Assembly (NCBI GenBank): GCA_029582165.1
Contig: CM055876.1
Span: 11,672,501 to 11,736,500, forward strand
Origin: Portulaca oleracea
Lineage: Eukaryota > Streptophyta > Magnoliopsida > Caryophyllales > Portulacaceae
Length of the DNA stretch: 64,000 nucleotides
Direction of reading: 5' to 3'
Below, piece after piece: positions 1 through 10,615 of this stretch. The notes beneath the pieces were generated by a model. That model searched no databases and was not told where the DNA came from. It saw only the letters and a list, made by a program, of their open reading frames with translations. Every line of letters begins with the position of its first letter. Positions within the stretch are counted from its first letter, which is position 1. The position numbers and the translations under genes are program-made.

Positions 1-205
1 TATATATAAATATTTATTGAGTTGTTTTAACATCAAATTTACATAAATTTGAAATATATATGACATGTACCTACCTGAATTCAAAACATACATAACTCGT
101 GTTTTTAACATCAAATTTACACAAATTTGAAATACATCCAGTCTATATTTGCCCTAACCAAATATACCGTTCAGCTATATTTAACCATATTTCTGGATTG
201 ATTGG
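1..205. repeat. Intergenic repeat, left flank of solo LTR
   Basis: No gene is visible. The AT-rich text (an 'acaaatttgaaatac' phrase occurring twice, then 'tatatttaaccat') resembles the sequence that resumes after the solo LTR near 1,670-1,800. The solo LTR therefore seems to have landed inside an older repeat. Confidence 0.5.
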
Positions 206-685
206 TGTTCGGTTGCGTATTTTTGGGTTTTTGTGAGGTAAGGGTTGTCGAATCTGCAAGGATGGGTGTTAGGCTTGACAAGGAGGTCGGTTTGCGTTGG
301 GGTTTTCTCAAATGCGGAAAGCGGTAAATTATGTAAAAGAAAGCAATTAAACTAATCTAAACATGGATTAAGAATAAAAATAACCAAGAAAGCATGAAAG
401 ATGAAAGCAATTAGAAAGCAATAAATGAGAAAACTAGAATGAACATTGAAATTGGGAGCCAGAAATTATACCTTCAAAGCATTAAGTCTTCTATCTAGTC
501 CTTCATCTTGAATCCTTAACTTGTATTTTCCCCCGAACAAACAAAAAAATTGTGAATTGGATTACTAAGAATCCCCAAATCCTCACTTGAGAGTAGAATT
601 TGTGACCCTTAGCCCTCCTCCTCACTAAAAGTTGGATTTGTGATTACTAGCACTAGAAAGCTTGAAATCAAACATCAATGGAAAC

Positions 686-689
<4 letters not shown>

Positions 690-720
<31 letters not shown>
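690..720. repeat. (GA)n microsatellite
   Basis: An uninterrupted AG dinucleotide tract of about 31 bp inside the solo LTR. The serine/leucine-rich reading frame across it is a low-complexity artefact. Confidence 0.95.
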
Positions 721-721
<1 letters not shown>

Positions 722-1019
722 AAAAACTTTGTAAATTGCTTCAATGGAAACTGCTTGGAAAAAGAGTTGAATACAAATTGCAAAAGGACTTGAAGAAAAC
801 TTGAATAACAATTAAAGACTTGAGAAAAGATTAAAGCAATGTAAAAGGAATGCAATTAAACCTAATTCTACTCTAATCCTACTCCTGATAATGAAAAACT
901 AGCTAATTACAATGTTGAATGTATGTGGGTATTTATAGAAGGAAAGAAAATATCCTAAAACCCTAGAATTAACTCCAACAGCGCGCATCAGTTTCTGCAG
1001 ATTTCCGACAGGGGGTGGG

Positions 1020-1330
1020 CGCGACGCCCTGGGTCGCGGGTGCAATCCTGCTCTGTCGTTTCCGTCCGTCGCTCGTTCACAGTTGTCGCGGACGTTACAT
1101 GATCGGTAGCGGGCGCTACGCCACACTGTCGCGGGTGCGACACATCTGGTAACGGGCGCGAGGTTCTGTCCGCGGGCACTTCCTTCTCTCCGTGGTGCGT
1201 AACGGGCGCGACAACTCAGGTTGCGGGTGCGACCTTTGGCTGCTTCCGTCCCTTGGCGATGTCTTGACGCGGCAGAAGCTTGTCACGGGTGTTACGAACT
1301 GTGACTCGGGTGCAACCTGCTTCTGCCTCT
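1020..1330. repeat. CpG-rich array of short inverted repeats inside the solo LTR
   Basis: This stretch is strikingly GC- and CpG-rich against an AT-rich background. It repeats a core of the form GTCGC-GGGT-GCGAC about ten times at irregular spacing of 20-40 bp. Several copies are small perfect hairpins: GTCGC/GCGAC at about 1127, GTAGC/GCTAC at about 1107. It lies upstream of the minus-strand TATA-like motif, i.e. in the U3 part of the LTR. Confidence 0.7.
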
Positions 1331-1576
1331 TTCCCCTGTTTTGCGCCAATAATGTAGATGGAGTTCCCGGGTTGGTCTCGCCTCGGTTCTTGGCTCGGGT
1401 CGGCTTGGGAAATCACTCGGGATTTCCTAAAAAGCCTCAATTAAGCCCAATTTCCTTCTAACTCTTTATTTTCCTACAAAACACAAAATCATCATATTAA
1501 ATATATAATTACCGGGCTAGAACAAGCAAAAATACCCTATAAATGATAAGAATTCGGCTCGAAAATAGACCGAACA

Positions 1577-2930
1577 ATTGGTTTAGTAACTTAATTTTGA
1601 CTTGATGCTATGATTCTTGATTTTCGTGTTTGAGTACAAAATTGAATTCATGTGTGAACAAAAAGTATAAGTATTTACCTAAATTCAAAATATACTTGAC
1701 TCATGTTGTTAATGTCAGATTTGTAAGATCAAACTCTAAATACACCTTACATGTATTGCTTGAACTGGTTCACATATGACCTGCACGTATTTAACCAGCT
1801 CGTCCAAAATCATAGGTTTAGTAACTTAATATTTATTTGATGTTAGCATCCTTGGACCTTGATTATCATACTCGATGACAAAAGAGTAAATTTGTGTGTG
1901 AAAACAAGCTATAAGACACACTGCAAGGGTGAAAAAGTAAATTTATATGTGAACACAAGTTACAAGACAAACCACTGATTTACTATTATGTTTGAGGATA
2001 AAAGAGCCAATTCATATGTGAACACAAGCTAGTAATTAGGCAGGTTGCTCAAACAAATATTTCGTCCAAGCCTCTTTTATTGTATAGATGTGATTAGACC
2101 AATTCGGGTGGGCGCGTGGGTTACGGGTCTATCGTATATCTGGTTCGGGTAAATAAGGGTCGGTATATTTCGGGTCGGGTGTATATGACTGCGGTCATTT
2201 TCCGCTTTTTCTTTTAAAAAAATTGTTTCTAAGTATTATTTTTTGGTTCAATATACATGATAAAATATGATTATCTTCTAGTACTTATAGATTTTTGTAA
2301 ATGTTTCAACTTAAGTTAGTGAAATAACCTATGAATGAGCTGCGATTGTAGTTTAATAATAGTTATGAATTCTAACGAAAAGTCACAAATTCTAATAGAT
2401 TTGGACGTAAAAAATAAGGTTTCCAGCTCAAACGGGGAAGGGGGGGTCGGGTTTGACGGGCTAATTTGCAGGTTTTTCGGGTTCGGTATATTTCGGGTTC
2501 ATATTGAGAAAATCATGCTCAAAACCTAGAATTTCCGAGCGGGTTTGGGTCGGGTTTTCTGGTTGGGTTAAGGATTGACAGGTCTAGATGTGATGTATAT
2601 ATGACCCATATTTGACTCGCCCATCGGAATTGATAGATTTAGTAACTTAATTTTCATTTGATGCTAGTATCTTTGGTTTTTATACTCGTGGGAAAAAGAG
2701 TAAATTTATGTGTGAAAATAAGCTACAAGGCAAACTGTTGATTAATTATTAGTATATTCAAGGGTGAAAGAGTAAATTTGTGTGTGAACAAAAGCTACAA
2801 ACTAGACAAGCTACTGATTTATATTCAAGGATAGAAACGTAATTTCATGTGTGGCAAAAGCTAGCAAGCAGGAAAGCTGCTCAAACAAATTTTTCGTCCA
2901 CCCCACTTTTATTGTATTGGAGATTAGAAA
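1577..2930. repeat. Diverged tandem and dispersed intergenic repeats
   Basis: No gene is visible. Two related blocks (about 1,805-2,095 and 2,630-2,925) each open with a 'tttagtaacttaat' phrase, hold degenerate units of about 65-75 bp around 'gtaaatttgtgtgtgaacaaaagctac', and close with 'gctcaaacaaat..ttcgtcca'. They are separated by a G-rich 'cgggtcgggt' segment at 2,100-2,590. The unit is not recognised as a named family. Confidence 0.6.
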
Positions 2931-3430
2931 TTTTGTAAACTTTGTTTGACATTTGCATTATTTTATAAGGGTATGAAAAAAATATTTGTAATGTGTGAAA
3001 AAAATGAGAATAATAGGTTATAAAATGTGCAAAATCAACTTTAAACTTAGAGACGTTTAACACCTGAGGACTTATGGACCCAATTGGTATAGTGGTGTGG
3101 AGCAGAGTCCAACTTCTTCAAACCCTATAGGTCTACGATAGGCCTAAGTCCAACTCCCATAAACGGGTTAGGGTCCAGTTTAGCCTGACCCAAATCTAAC
3201 CCATTATCTTCCCAATTTTAAAATGCTTGTAATGACATTCCGGCCAATTTACTCTACTGTTTATATTGACCTACATCGTATATGTAAGCTTATATTGATT
3301 TGCACTTACCTGCAACAAAACATTGATAGGATGTGTCATATGTTTTTGAAAACTTATTCAAAAGGGACAATATTATTTTAATGCACTCTAAGGACCCTAG
3401 GTTTTCAGTTAAATGACTGAGTGGTGACTT
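2931..3430. other. Intergenic stretch, nothing recognised
   Basis: AT-rich sequence with no supported gene, RNA or transposon boundary. The short open frames are not convincing. Confidence 0.5.
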
Positions 3431-3433
3431 TAA

Positions 3434-3710
3434 GGATCCGTTTGGACCTAAGAAAATATGATGGAAAAAAATATCATGGAAAAAAATTAGGAGGAAAAAA
3501 ATTTTGGGGCAAAGTAAATTTCTTTCTCTTGTTTGGTTCAATAAAATTTTGAAGGAAAAAAATTGATTTTCTATTCAACTTTCTTTTCCTTGTTTGGTTT
3601 GAAGAAAAATGTATGGAAAAAAAATTTACATGAAACTTTTAAATGTCAAGCTTCATTTTTCTAGATTATGTGATGTGATTTGGAGAGAGAGAGAGAAGAG
3701 TTAGATATAC

Positions 3711-3764
<54 letters not shown>

Positions 3765-3769
3765 CATAC

Positions 3770-3831
<62 letters not shown>

Positions 3832-4100
3832 CATTAGATAGAACGAGAGAGAGAGAGAGAGAATTAAGGGAGCCACGAGAGATGATGGAGAGAAAAGTTT
3901 GCTTTGATCCAAAACTTTTATCCCAACTTTCCTTTCATTTTTGAAGGAAAAACTTTTTATTCTTTGTGACCCCAAATTTTCCATGCAATTTTCCAACTAT
4001 TTTTTTTCCATTCCTTTTTCTTTAATCCAAACAAAGGAAAATTTTTCATTTTTCAAAATAATATTTTTTCCATATTGTTTTCCAAAGTCCAAATGGAACC
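3434..4100. mobile_element. Tourist-like (PIF/Harbinger) MITE, 667 bp
   Basis: The ends are imperfect inverted repeats: GGATCCGTTTGGACCT on the left and the complement of GGTTCCATTTGGACTT on the right. TAA lies directly outside each end (3431-3433 and 4101-4103), matching the TWA target preference of PIF/Harbinger elements. There is no transposase. The centre is filled by (TA), (TACA) and (GA) microsatellites at about 3,710-3,860. TIRs beyond the first 16 bp are diverged, so it is probably an old copy. Confidence 0.65.
3710..3860. repeat. Compound (TACA)/(TA)/(GA) microsatellite
   Basis: Alternating runs of ACAT, TA and GA dinucleotides make up most of this interval inside the MITE. Any translated frame through it is low-complexity Ser/Leu/Tyr/Ile and is not a gene. 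Confidence 0.95.
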
Positions 4101-4103
4101 TAA

Positions 4104-5594
4104 GTGATTTCTTGTCGGAACCTTTGAAATGTTTGTAAAGTCCTTCACTTTATGAATGAAAGGACTTTGTTGCAGCTCAAATTTTTCCATTGAACTTTCT
4201 CTCATCTTAAGTGTTAACTACTCACCAACACTCTCCCTTGCCCCTCCCACTTGACTCTCAACGCTCAAAAAAAACAAAAAACAAAGGCTTTCGACCTAGT
4301 GCTAGACAAAATCGGTGAATGGTGAATGCTACAACGATTGTCGTTGGTATTGTGAGGATCCAATTATGTCTCGATGGTCGACTGCAGTTGTTAGATTTGT
4401 TGAACCAAAGGCTAGAAATTTCCAAATTTGAGCAAGGGAGTTGGGTATTGATTTGTTAATGAGTTTATCATTAGTCATACTTTCAAGACTTGATTTGCCC
4501 ACGTATAGAGCTCAATTGCATAGCCCTCTGACATCACTGCTTACCTAGAAAATTTAAACCGAAACTCAAAAACCCCTTTCTAGGTTTTCTTTTATATATG
4601 AAGAAAATGTTAGATACAATAGCAGAATTACGGAGTGAAGCAAGCAAATTATGATGCTGGTGAGGGGGGAGGTGATGATGGATGAAGAGGATTAGGAAAA
4701 GAGAGGAAGACAACTAAGGGGTAGAGAGTGTCAAATTAGATGAAAAAGTAAAAATGTTTTTGTCTTTTTATAGATATTTCGCCGAACTTAAGCCAAAATG
4801 GTTGGAAAGTCACCCAGCAACCATTTAATTGAAATCTTAGAATCTTTTAAAATGCACTAAAATAATATTGTTTTCTTCGAGTAAGTTTTTTAAAACATAT
4901 GGCACATCCTTACAGTTTTTTATATCTACAATCTATATATTTTTAAATAATTTAAAAAGCATGACCTAGGTGCCTTCTATATGAGGCTTAGTCTCCATTT
5001 TATTTGTAACACTTGCTTCTATATATTAATGGTCCACACCCCTAAGTTGACTTATGCTCTTAGTTCCAACATTTTTTTCAATCCCAGACTATGGTCTTAG
5101 ACACACTACTATCACTCAAATATTGATCGAGTAATATGATTTCTCAATGATACATGCATGTGCACCAGAGAGTTGAAGAAATCATTAAGCAATAAAGAAA
5201 AGGACAACAATAGAAATAAATGAGCAAAATAAATTAATTTTAAGCATTAAAATCAAAATGTGTAAGAATAAAATAAAAAATTGAACACAAGGGATAAATC
5301 AAGAAGCTATTAATCACTATAGAAAAAACAACGATAATAATAATAATAATAATAAAAAAGACTAGTCGCTGAACTTTGACTACAATCTTGGGTAAATATG
5401 TTGTAAAGATTGATTTTACCTTCCTAGAAAGAAAATATGTTTTTAGCATGGGCCGAGATATTTAGATATAGATAGTCTTCCTTCATAAAAAAATTGTGTA
5501 CTAATTTTTAAAATTTTGAACATAAATTTCTCAATATATACACTGATTTATTATATGAAATTACCACCATTAAATTCGTAATGAAAATATTACC
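4104..5594. other. Intergenic stretch, nothing recognised
   Basis: No gene or bounded transposon is supported. An (AAT)n run lies near 5,333-5,355. The remainder is AT-rich single-copy-looking DNA. Confidence 0.5.
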
Positions 5595-5597
5595 TTA

Positions 5598-6051
5598 TGG
5601 TGCATTTGGTTGATCTGGTTTCCTAGGACAGTTGGTAAATTTTCTCAAGTTGACTCAACTTTTCTATGTTTGTTAGGAGGGGAAATGTTTATGGTGGGGC
5701 CTAATATATAGTAGTTTCCCATCTCAAGGGGAAAACAGTTTTTCATAAGGAGGGTTGGGAAACTATTTCACAAGGGGAAGGGAACAATTTTTGTGTGTAA
5801 CTTTAAAAACTATCCCCACAAGCCCTATTAAATAAATTAGTAAATAAGGGTTGACATTTGACATAAACTTTCTCAGGAAACATATAAATTTAATCAAACA
5901 CTGTAAAAACTTTCCTATAAACTTTTTCATGATTTCAAATGTAAATCAAACATAATGAAATATTATTGCTCATAAAAATTTTCCCAGGTAAAATTTTCTT
6001 AGAAAAAACTTACTCGAGAAACATTTTTCTGAAAAATAGCCAAATGTACCA
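5598..6051. mobile_element. Tourist-like MITE, 454 bp
   Basis: The left end TGGTGCATTTGGTTG is an imperfect inverted match to the right end (complement TGGTACATTTGGCTA). TTA lies directly outside both ends (5595-5597 and 6052-6054). No open reading frame is present. Short TIRs plus a TWA duplication point to PIF/Harbinger. The inner sequence holds scattered 'ttttctcagg/ccaggaaa' pairs consistent with a decayed foldback. Confidence 0.55.
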
Positions 6052-6054
6052 TTA

Positions 6055-7502
6055 AAGTATAATATTATAACTATTAATAAATTATTATATGAAAAATCAT
6101 CAATCAAAAGTTAACATTATAAACTGTGACAGTCAATTAAGAGATGGAAAAATATATATGAAACGGAAAGAGTATTTCAAGTTTGATTGTACAAGGGTGA
6201 GATGAGGTTGAATAGGCCCTATATTTTTTTATACGGTTGGTTGCGGTGCGGGGGCCTTAAAACTTACTGAACCTACAAAAGTCTGGGTGAGCTTCGTTCA
6301 AAAAGCTTAAGCTTGGGCTTAGGTTCAAGCTCAACTTAACTAAACGCTTTTTATGTTTTAATTAAAAATCATCTAAATTCAAAGCAAAAAGCAAATTCAT
6401 ATATACTCTATAAATTTACACAACTTAACTACTAAACCCTTTTTTTTTTTTGGTTATAAGGGTGTAAGAGAGTAAAACCTAAACATTGACACAGGAAGTT
6501 TCTGCAACCTAAACTAGAAAATTAAAAAAATATCAAATATATGCTTTCCTATTAATTTTTAAACATTTGAGCTCAACTCCCCTAAAACAATTACGTGGCC
6601 GCCTGAGTCAAATTTCGTAAGATTGATTTTGGTTTTGTTTATAGATGTTAATTAATTTTAAATATTTAAACTAATATAAATTTTATTTACATTCATAGAA
6701 TATAGCCGACCTACTTCTTAGCCAAAATATTGAAACAAGCATAATTGAGTCGAGCCCTTGATATAGAGAAGGGTATGCGTAATTTCATAGCATAAATTTT
6801 TTAAAGGATACTTTTTGACAAAAAAAATAAATAAAACATTACACCGAACGCTAAATGTTAATTTTATTAAATTTTCGGAAAACTTTATTTGAGATGCTAG
6901 CTTACCAAACATTGATATTTGTCAAATTAAAATTTTAACTTGGTCAAACGTTGAGCGTTATTCCAAATATTACTTTTGAACACACTATTGAAAAATGTTT
7001 TCCTTCCGCCAAACCCAACAAGAATTGTTTTAGATTAAATTTAATCCATTAGGATTAAGGTGATACATACACTCAATTGAACATGATCCATTCGAATTTC
7101 CTTTTACCATTATAATTTATTTTTGAGTTTGAACTTAACCCAATGTAACACATACAATTACTCCATGGATCACGTCAAGTTGAACTTGGCTAGATTGCCC
7201 ATTGAATCGCCAAATTACGAAATAAATTTAATGCGGACACAATCAAATTGGCCTCGAACCTATTCATTCTTCCAAATATAATAAGAGTTATACAAATTAA
7301 CAACGAAGAATGAAGGTGCAAATCAAAGAAATGAAAGCTAGCAACTTACATAAATATATAGAGAACTAATCCTTCTTGAATGGTTATATTTCATATTTAT
7401 CGACTTACACAAAGGCTGATCGAAGCATGAACATAACTGATCGATCGTATCGTTGATGGAGATTCAGAGACGATAAAACAAGAAATCAGTCATGGTCGTC
7501 GA
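6055..7502. other. Intergenic stretch, nothing recognised
   Basis: AT-rich DNA without a supported gene. It includes the likely 3' flank of the small ORF at 7,503-7,655. Confidence 0.5.
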
Positions 7503-7655
7503 TCAATAGCAACGGTAAACAGCAACAACCCGGCGTCGAGGAGGATCCCGTACACATGCATAGAAAAGCATAACTACGACGAATATTAAGACCAAAAATC
7601 CAGTGATATCGAGACCACCCTCGTCGTCAAAAGAAGAACAGCACATCTTGCCCAT
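7503..7655 (-). CDS. Small single-pass membrane peptide, 50 aa, function unknown
   Basis: A 51-codon frame starts at a good plant context (caccATGGGC) and ends TGA. The peptide has a Cys/acidic N-terminus (MGKMCCSSFDDEGG), one clear hydrophobic segment at about residues 17-35 (ITGFLVLIFVVVMLFYACV), and a basic tail RDPPRRR followed by VVAVYRCY. Charge distribution and domain order look protein-like, not random. Upstream on the minus strand is a plausible leader with a TATA-like box about 160 nt before the ATG. Gly2 and the Cys-Cys pair would allow lipid modification, which is inference. I do not recognise a named family. A chance ORF remains possible because of its size. Confidence 0.5.
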   Translation of the reverse strand: MGKMCCSSFDDEGGLDITGFLVLIFVVVMLFYACVRDPPRRRVVAVYRCY

Positions 7656-7815
7656 GGTGAACTGATTGATCCTACCAACAGCTTCTCTCTTTTTTGCTGT
7701 GCTTTGTGTTGAAGAACTCTGAGTAATTCACAATTTATTTTTCTCCTACTTTGTTTCATATTAAAGGCTGCCTAGACAAAATGTCCAAACTCAATGGTCG
7801 TTAGGCCTCAATTTT

Positions 7816-7822
7816 TTTATAC
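7816..7822 (-). promoter_or_regulatory. Putative TATA box for the 50-aa ORF
   Basis: Reading the minus strand, TATAAAA occurs about 160 nt upstream of the ATG at 7,655, with a leader of ordinary composition between. Position and sequence fit a plant core promoter, but the site is not proven. Confidence 0.3.
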
Positions 7823-7829
7823 AAAGGTG

Positions 7830-8572
7830 TCGTTTTCGTTGATTTTTTTATGGTTTTGTTAGGGAACTGGAACTAAATTAATGCAGCTTGTTTATGGGAG
7901 TTTTTGGACCAACCTAGAAGTCGTTGCACCTAAGCTATAATTGGGAGTCAGTGCTGAGCAAGTCTTTGAATACTTATTTGTTCATCTTTGTCCTATAATG
8001 TGAATATTTTTGGTGTAGTGGGACAATAATAACTAGTATATGGAGAGTTGCACTATATATGCATCCTTTTTTTATAAGTTGGAGGGTTGTACCTTACATA
8101 TATGTAGCTAGGACCCTAGGACCTAACATTGATCAATGATCAAATGCCCTTCTTCAACACACAGCCCATCGTTGAAGAAAATTGTGTGTTTTGAACCCCC
8201 TTCTTTTATGCGGTGCAGTAGATTGTGGAGAGTTGTGGTGGATTGTGGAAAGTTGTGGTGAAAATAATAATAAATAAAGTGAAAGTTTTTTTATTTTATT
8301 TGAAAATTTTTCAATTTTAATAAAAGAAAATTGGAAAGTTGTGGTGAATTGTGGTGAAATACGGAAAGTCGCGGTGCGGTGCAGAACCGCAGACTAACCA
8401 ACCGCATATTTATGCTGGGATATGAAAAGTTGTGGTGAATTATGGTGGAATATGGAAATTTATTGCCACAATAAGGGAAGAAAAAAAATTCCCATATCAA
8501 TTTTGGGAATGGATTGCTACTCTATTATTATTGTGGAGGGATGGAAATTATCCCAAATTCAAATTCACTCCC
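7830..8572. repeat. Intergenic DNA with degenerate GTGGTG repeats
   Basis: No gene is seen. From about 8,205 to 8,465 the phrase 'ttgtggtgaattgtgg(a)aa' recurs in imperfect copies around a GCGGTGC core ('gcggtgcagtag', 'gcggtgcggtgcag'). Family unknown. The Copia element is inserted directly after it. Confidence 0.45.
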
Positions 8573-8577
8573 AAATT

Positions 8578-8799
8578 TGTAGAAAAATGAAGGTTGGCAC
8601 TAAACTTCTTGTTTTATTGATCATCAACCAAAACTATTTATACAAAAATCTGACCGCAGTCCTTGATCAACTAGGAAACAAAAAGAATTTTTTTCCTAAT
8701 ACAATTAGGTAGTAAAGAGACCTATCACAACTCAATCTCCTATTCTAAATACAAATATACAATTCTATAACATAATACTAATCACATTAGTTGTTAACA
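8578..8799 (-). repeat. 3' LTR of the first Copia element
   Basis: 222 bp, TG...CA, matching 16765-16978 over its whole length. On the minus strand it is preceded by a purine tract (TTGAGGGGGAG), as expected of the 3' LTR. Confidence 0.93.
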
Positions 8800-8810
8800 C
8801 TCCCCCTCAA
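8800..8810 (-). other. Polypurine tract of the first Copia element
   Basis: Minus-strand TTGAGGGGGAG directly abuts the TGTTAACA start of the 3' LTR. This is the plus-strand DNA primer site used in reverse transcription. Confidence 0.85.
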
Positions 8811-10615
8811 GTTGGAGCATGGAGATTGAAAATGCCCAACTTGGTCTTCAAAAACTGAAAGTGGTCTCGACCAAGGGCTTTAGTCAACATATCGGCAGGT
8901 TGTTGCTTTGTGGAGATCTTCTGCAATTCTAGAATTCCCGCCTCAAGCTTTTCCCGAACAAAATGACAATCAAGTTCAATGTGTTTAGTGCGTTCATGGA
9001 AAACGGGGTTATGAGCGATGTGAAGAACAGCCTGATTGTCACAAAACAGGTGCATTGGTTTATTGAGAAATATTCCCAAAGCAGCAAGGAATGCTTTGAG
9101 CCATGTAAGTTCACTTGCAGCATTTGCCAAGGACCAATACTCCACTTCTGCTGATGACCTTGACACTGTAGTTTACTTCTTAGTTTTCCAAGAGATAGGA
9201 GATTTACCAAGCATTATAAAATATCCGGTGAGAGATTTTCGGGTCAAAGGATATGCTCCCCAATCAGAGTCACAATACCCTATTAGCTGTAAAAAGGATT
9301 CTCTTTGCAGTAAGAGGCCTTGACCTGCAATACCTTTAATATATCGAACTACTCTTCGAGCGGCTTCCATGTGTTCCTCTTTGGGTGATTACATAAACTG
9401 GGAAAGTATATGTACTGCATATGTGAGATCTGGACGAGTTATTGTGAGGTAAATAAGGCGTCCTACTAACCGCCTATAAGAGGTAGGATATGTTAATTCT
9501 CTCCCTTGAGCCAAAGCTAATTTGTGATTTTGCTCCATAGGAAAAGTGGCTGGTTTCGCTCCTAATAATCCACATTCATCGATTATCTCCAAGGCATACT
9601 TTCGAGACATAAAAATAGGCCTTGAGTTCCCCTTGATACCTCAATTCCAAGAAAATATTTCAATGGTCCCAAATCTTTGATGCTAAAACAGGTCTCAAGG
9701 TAGTCCTTGAACTGCTGGCATGCTGAAGAATTATTAGCTGCAAGCACAATATCATCCACATACACTAGAAGTGCCATGAACACTTCTCCTCGTCTATAAG
9801 TGAATAAAGAATAATCAGCATATGACCTAACAAAACCATACTCACAAAGCTTAGATGACAGCATAGTAAACCACTGCCTTGGAGCTTGCCGCAACCCATA
9901 CAAGGATTTCTTTAGCCTGCATACTTTGTTTTTGTTGGGAATAGTGTAACCGGGTGGCAATTTCATATAAACTTCCTCATCCAAATCCCCATGGAGAAAA
10001 GCATTATTTACATCTAGTTGATGTAATTCCCATCCTTTTACAATAGCAACTGAAAGAAAGCATCGAACACTCGTCATCTTGGCCATAGGAGCAAAAGTTT
10101 CAGTGTAGTTGATACCTTCAACTTGATGATCTCCTCGAATTACCAGGCGTACTTTATACCGTTGGATGGTATCATCAGAATTGTATTTGACTCGATACAC
10201 CCATTTACAACTAATGGGCTTCTTGTTCGGGGGCAAGTCAACGATTTCCCAAGTAGTATTCTTCTCAAGGGCTCTTATTTCTTCATTCATGGCTTCTCTC
10301 CACTCGCTACATTGTACAACTTCATGATAAAATCTGGGTTCATCCACCCTCATGATAGCAACTAAAAAATTTTGGTGGGAATGAGAAAATCTAACACATG
10401 TCACATAATTTTGCAAAGGATAACACGTACCTGAAGATTCCGCTCGTTCGGAGTTTGCAGTAGAGATGGGGTTTTTGATATGGGCACCATAGCACATATA
10501 GTCATTAAGCTTGGCAGGAGGTCTTTGGACCCGTTGAGATCTCCCGGTGTGCTGCTGTTCGGGGCTTGTGCGTTGGACTATGTATTGCTCAATGTCACCG
10601 ACCTCTGGGTTAGAG
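8811..10615 (-). pseudogene. Broken Copia reverse transcriptase and RNase H
   Basis: Read on the minus strand, this is the C-terminal half of a Copia polyprotein. The RT part (about 10,497-9,600) has the NAFLHGDL and SLYGLRQAP motifs and the catalytic YVDD. The RNase H part (about 9,370-8,811) has CDSDW, SSAEVEY and CDNQA. The RT frame shifts near 9,600; the RNase H part then meets in-frame stops at about 9,389 and 9,173 (the latter between TKK and the TTVSRSSAE-like motif). Upstream it is cut at 10,615 by the nested solo LTR, so integrase and RT lie 3.5 kb apart. It cannot make a full product. Confidence 0.92.

Larger units (their letters stand above)
206..1576 (-). mobile_element. Solo LTR (1,371 bp) with perfect 5-bp target duplication
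   Basis: The segment starts TGTTCGGT and ends ACCGAACA, inverted LTR-type termini, and is flanked on both sides by ATTGG (201-205 and 1577-1581). No internal coding region or second LTR is present, so it is a solo LTR left by recombination between the two LTRs of a former element. Orientation is read as minus because a TATA-like CTATAAATA lies on that strand at about 930-938. It contains a (GA)n tract and a CpG-rich hairpin array upstream of that TATA. The lineage cannot be assigned without internal sequence. Confidence 0.85.

Noticed and set aside
3661..3996. 111-codon Ser/Leu/Tyr/Ile frame
   Set aside because: It is a translation of (GA), (TA) and (TACA) microsatellites within a MITE.
9036..9323. 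Plus-strand frames opposite the Copia RNase H
   Set aside because: They are antisense shadows of the minus-strand RNase H, whose motifs are clear.
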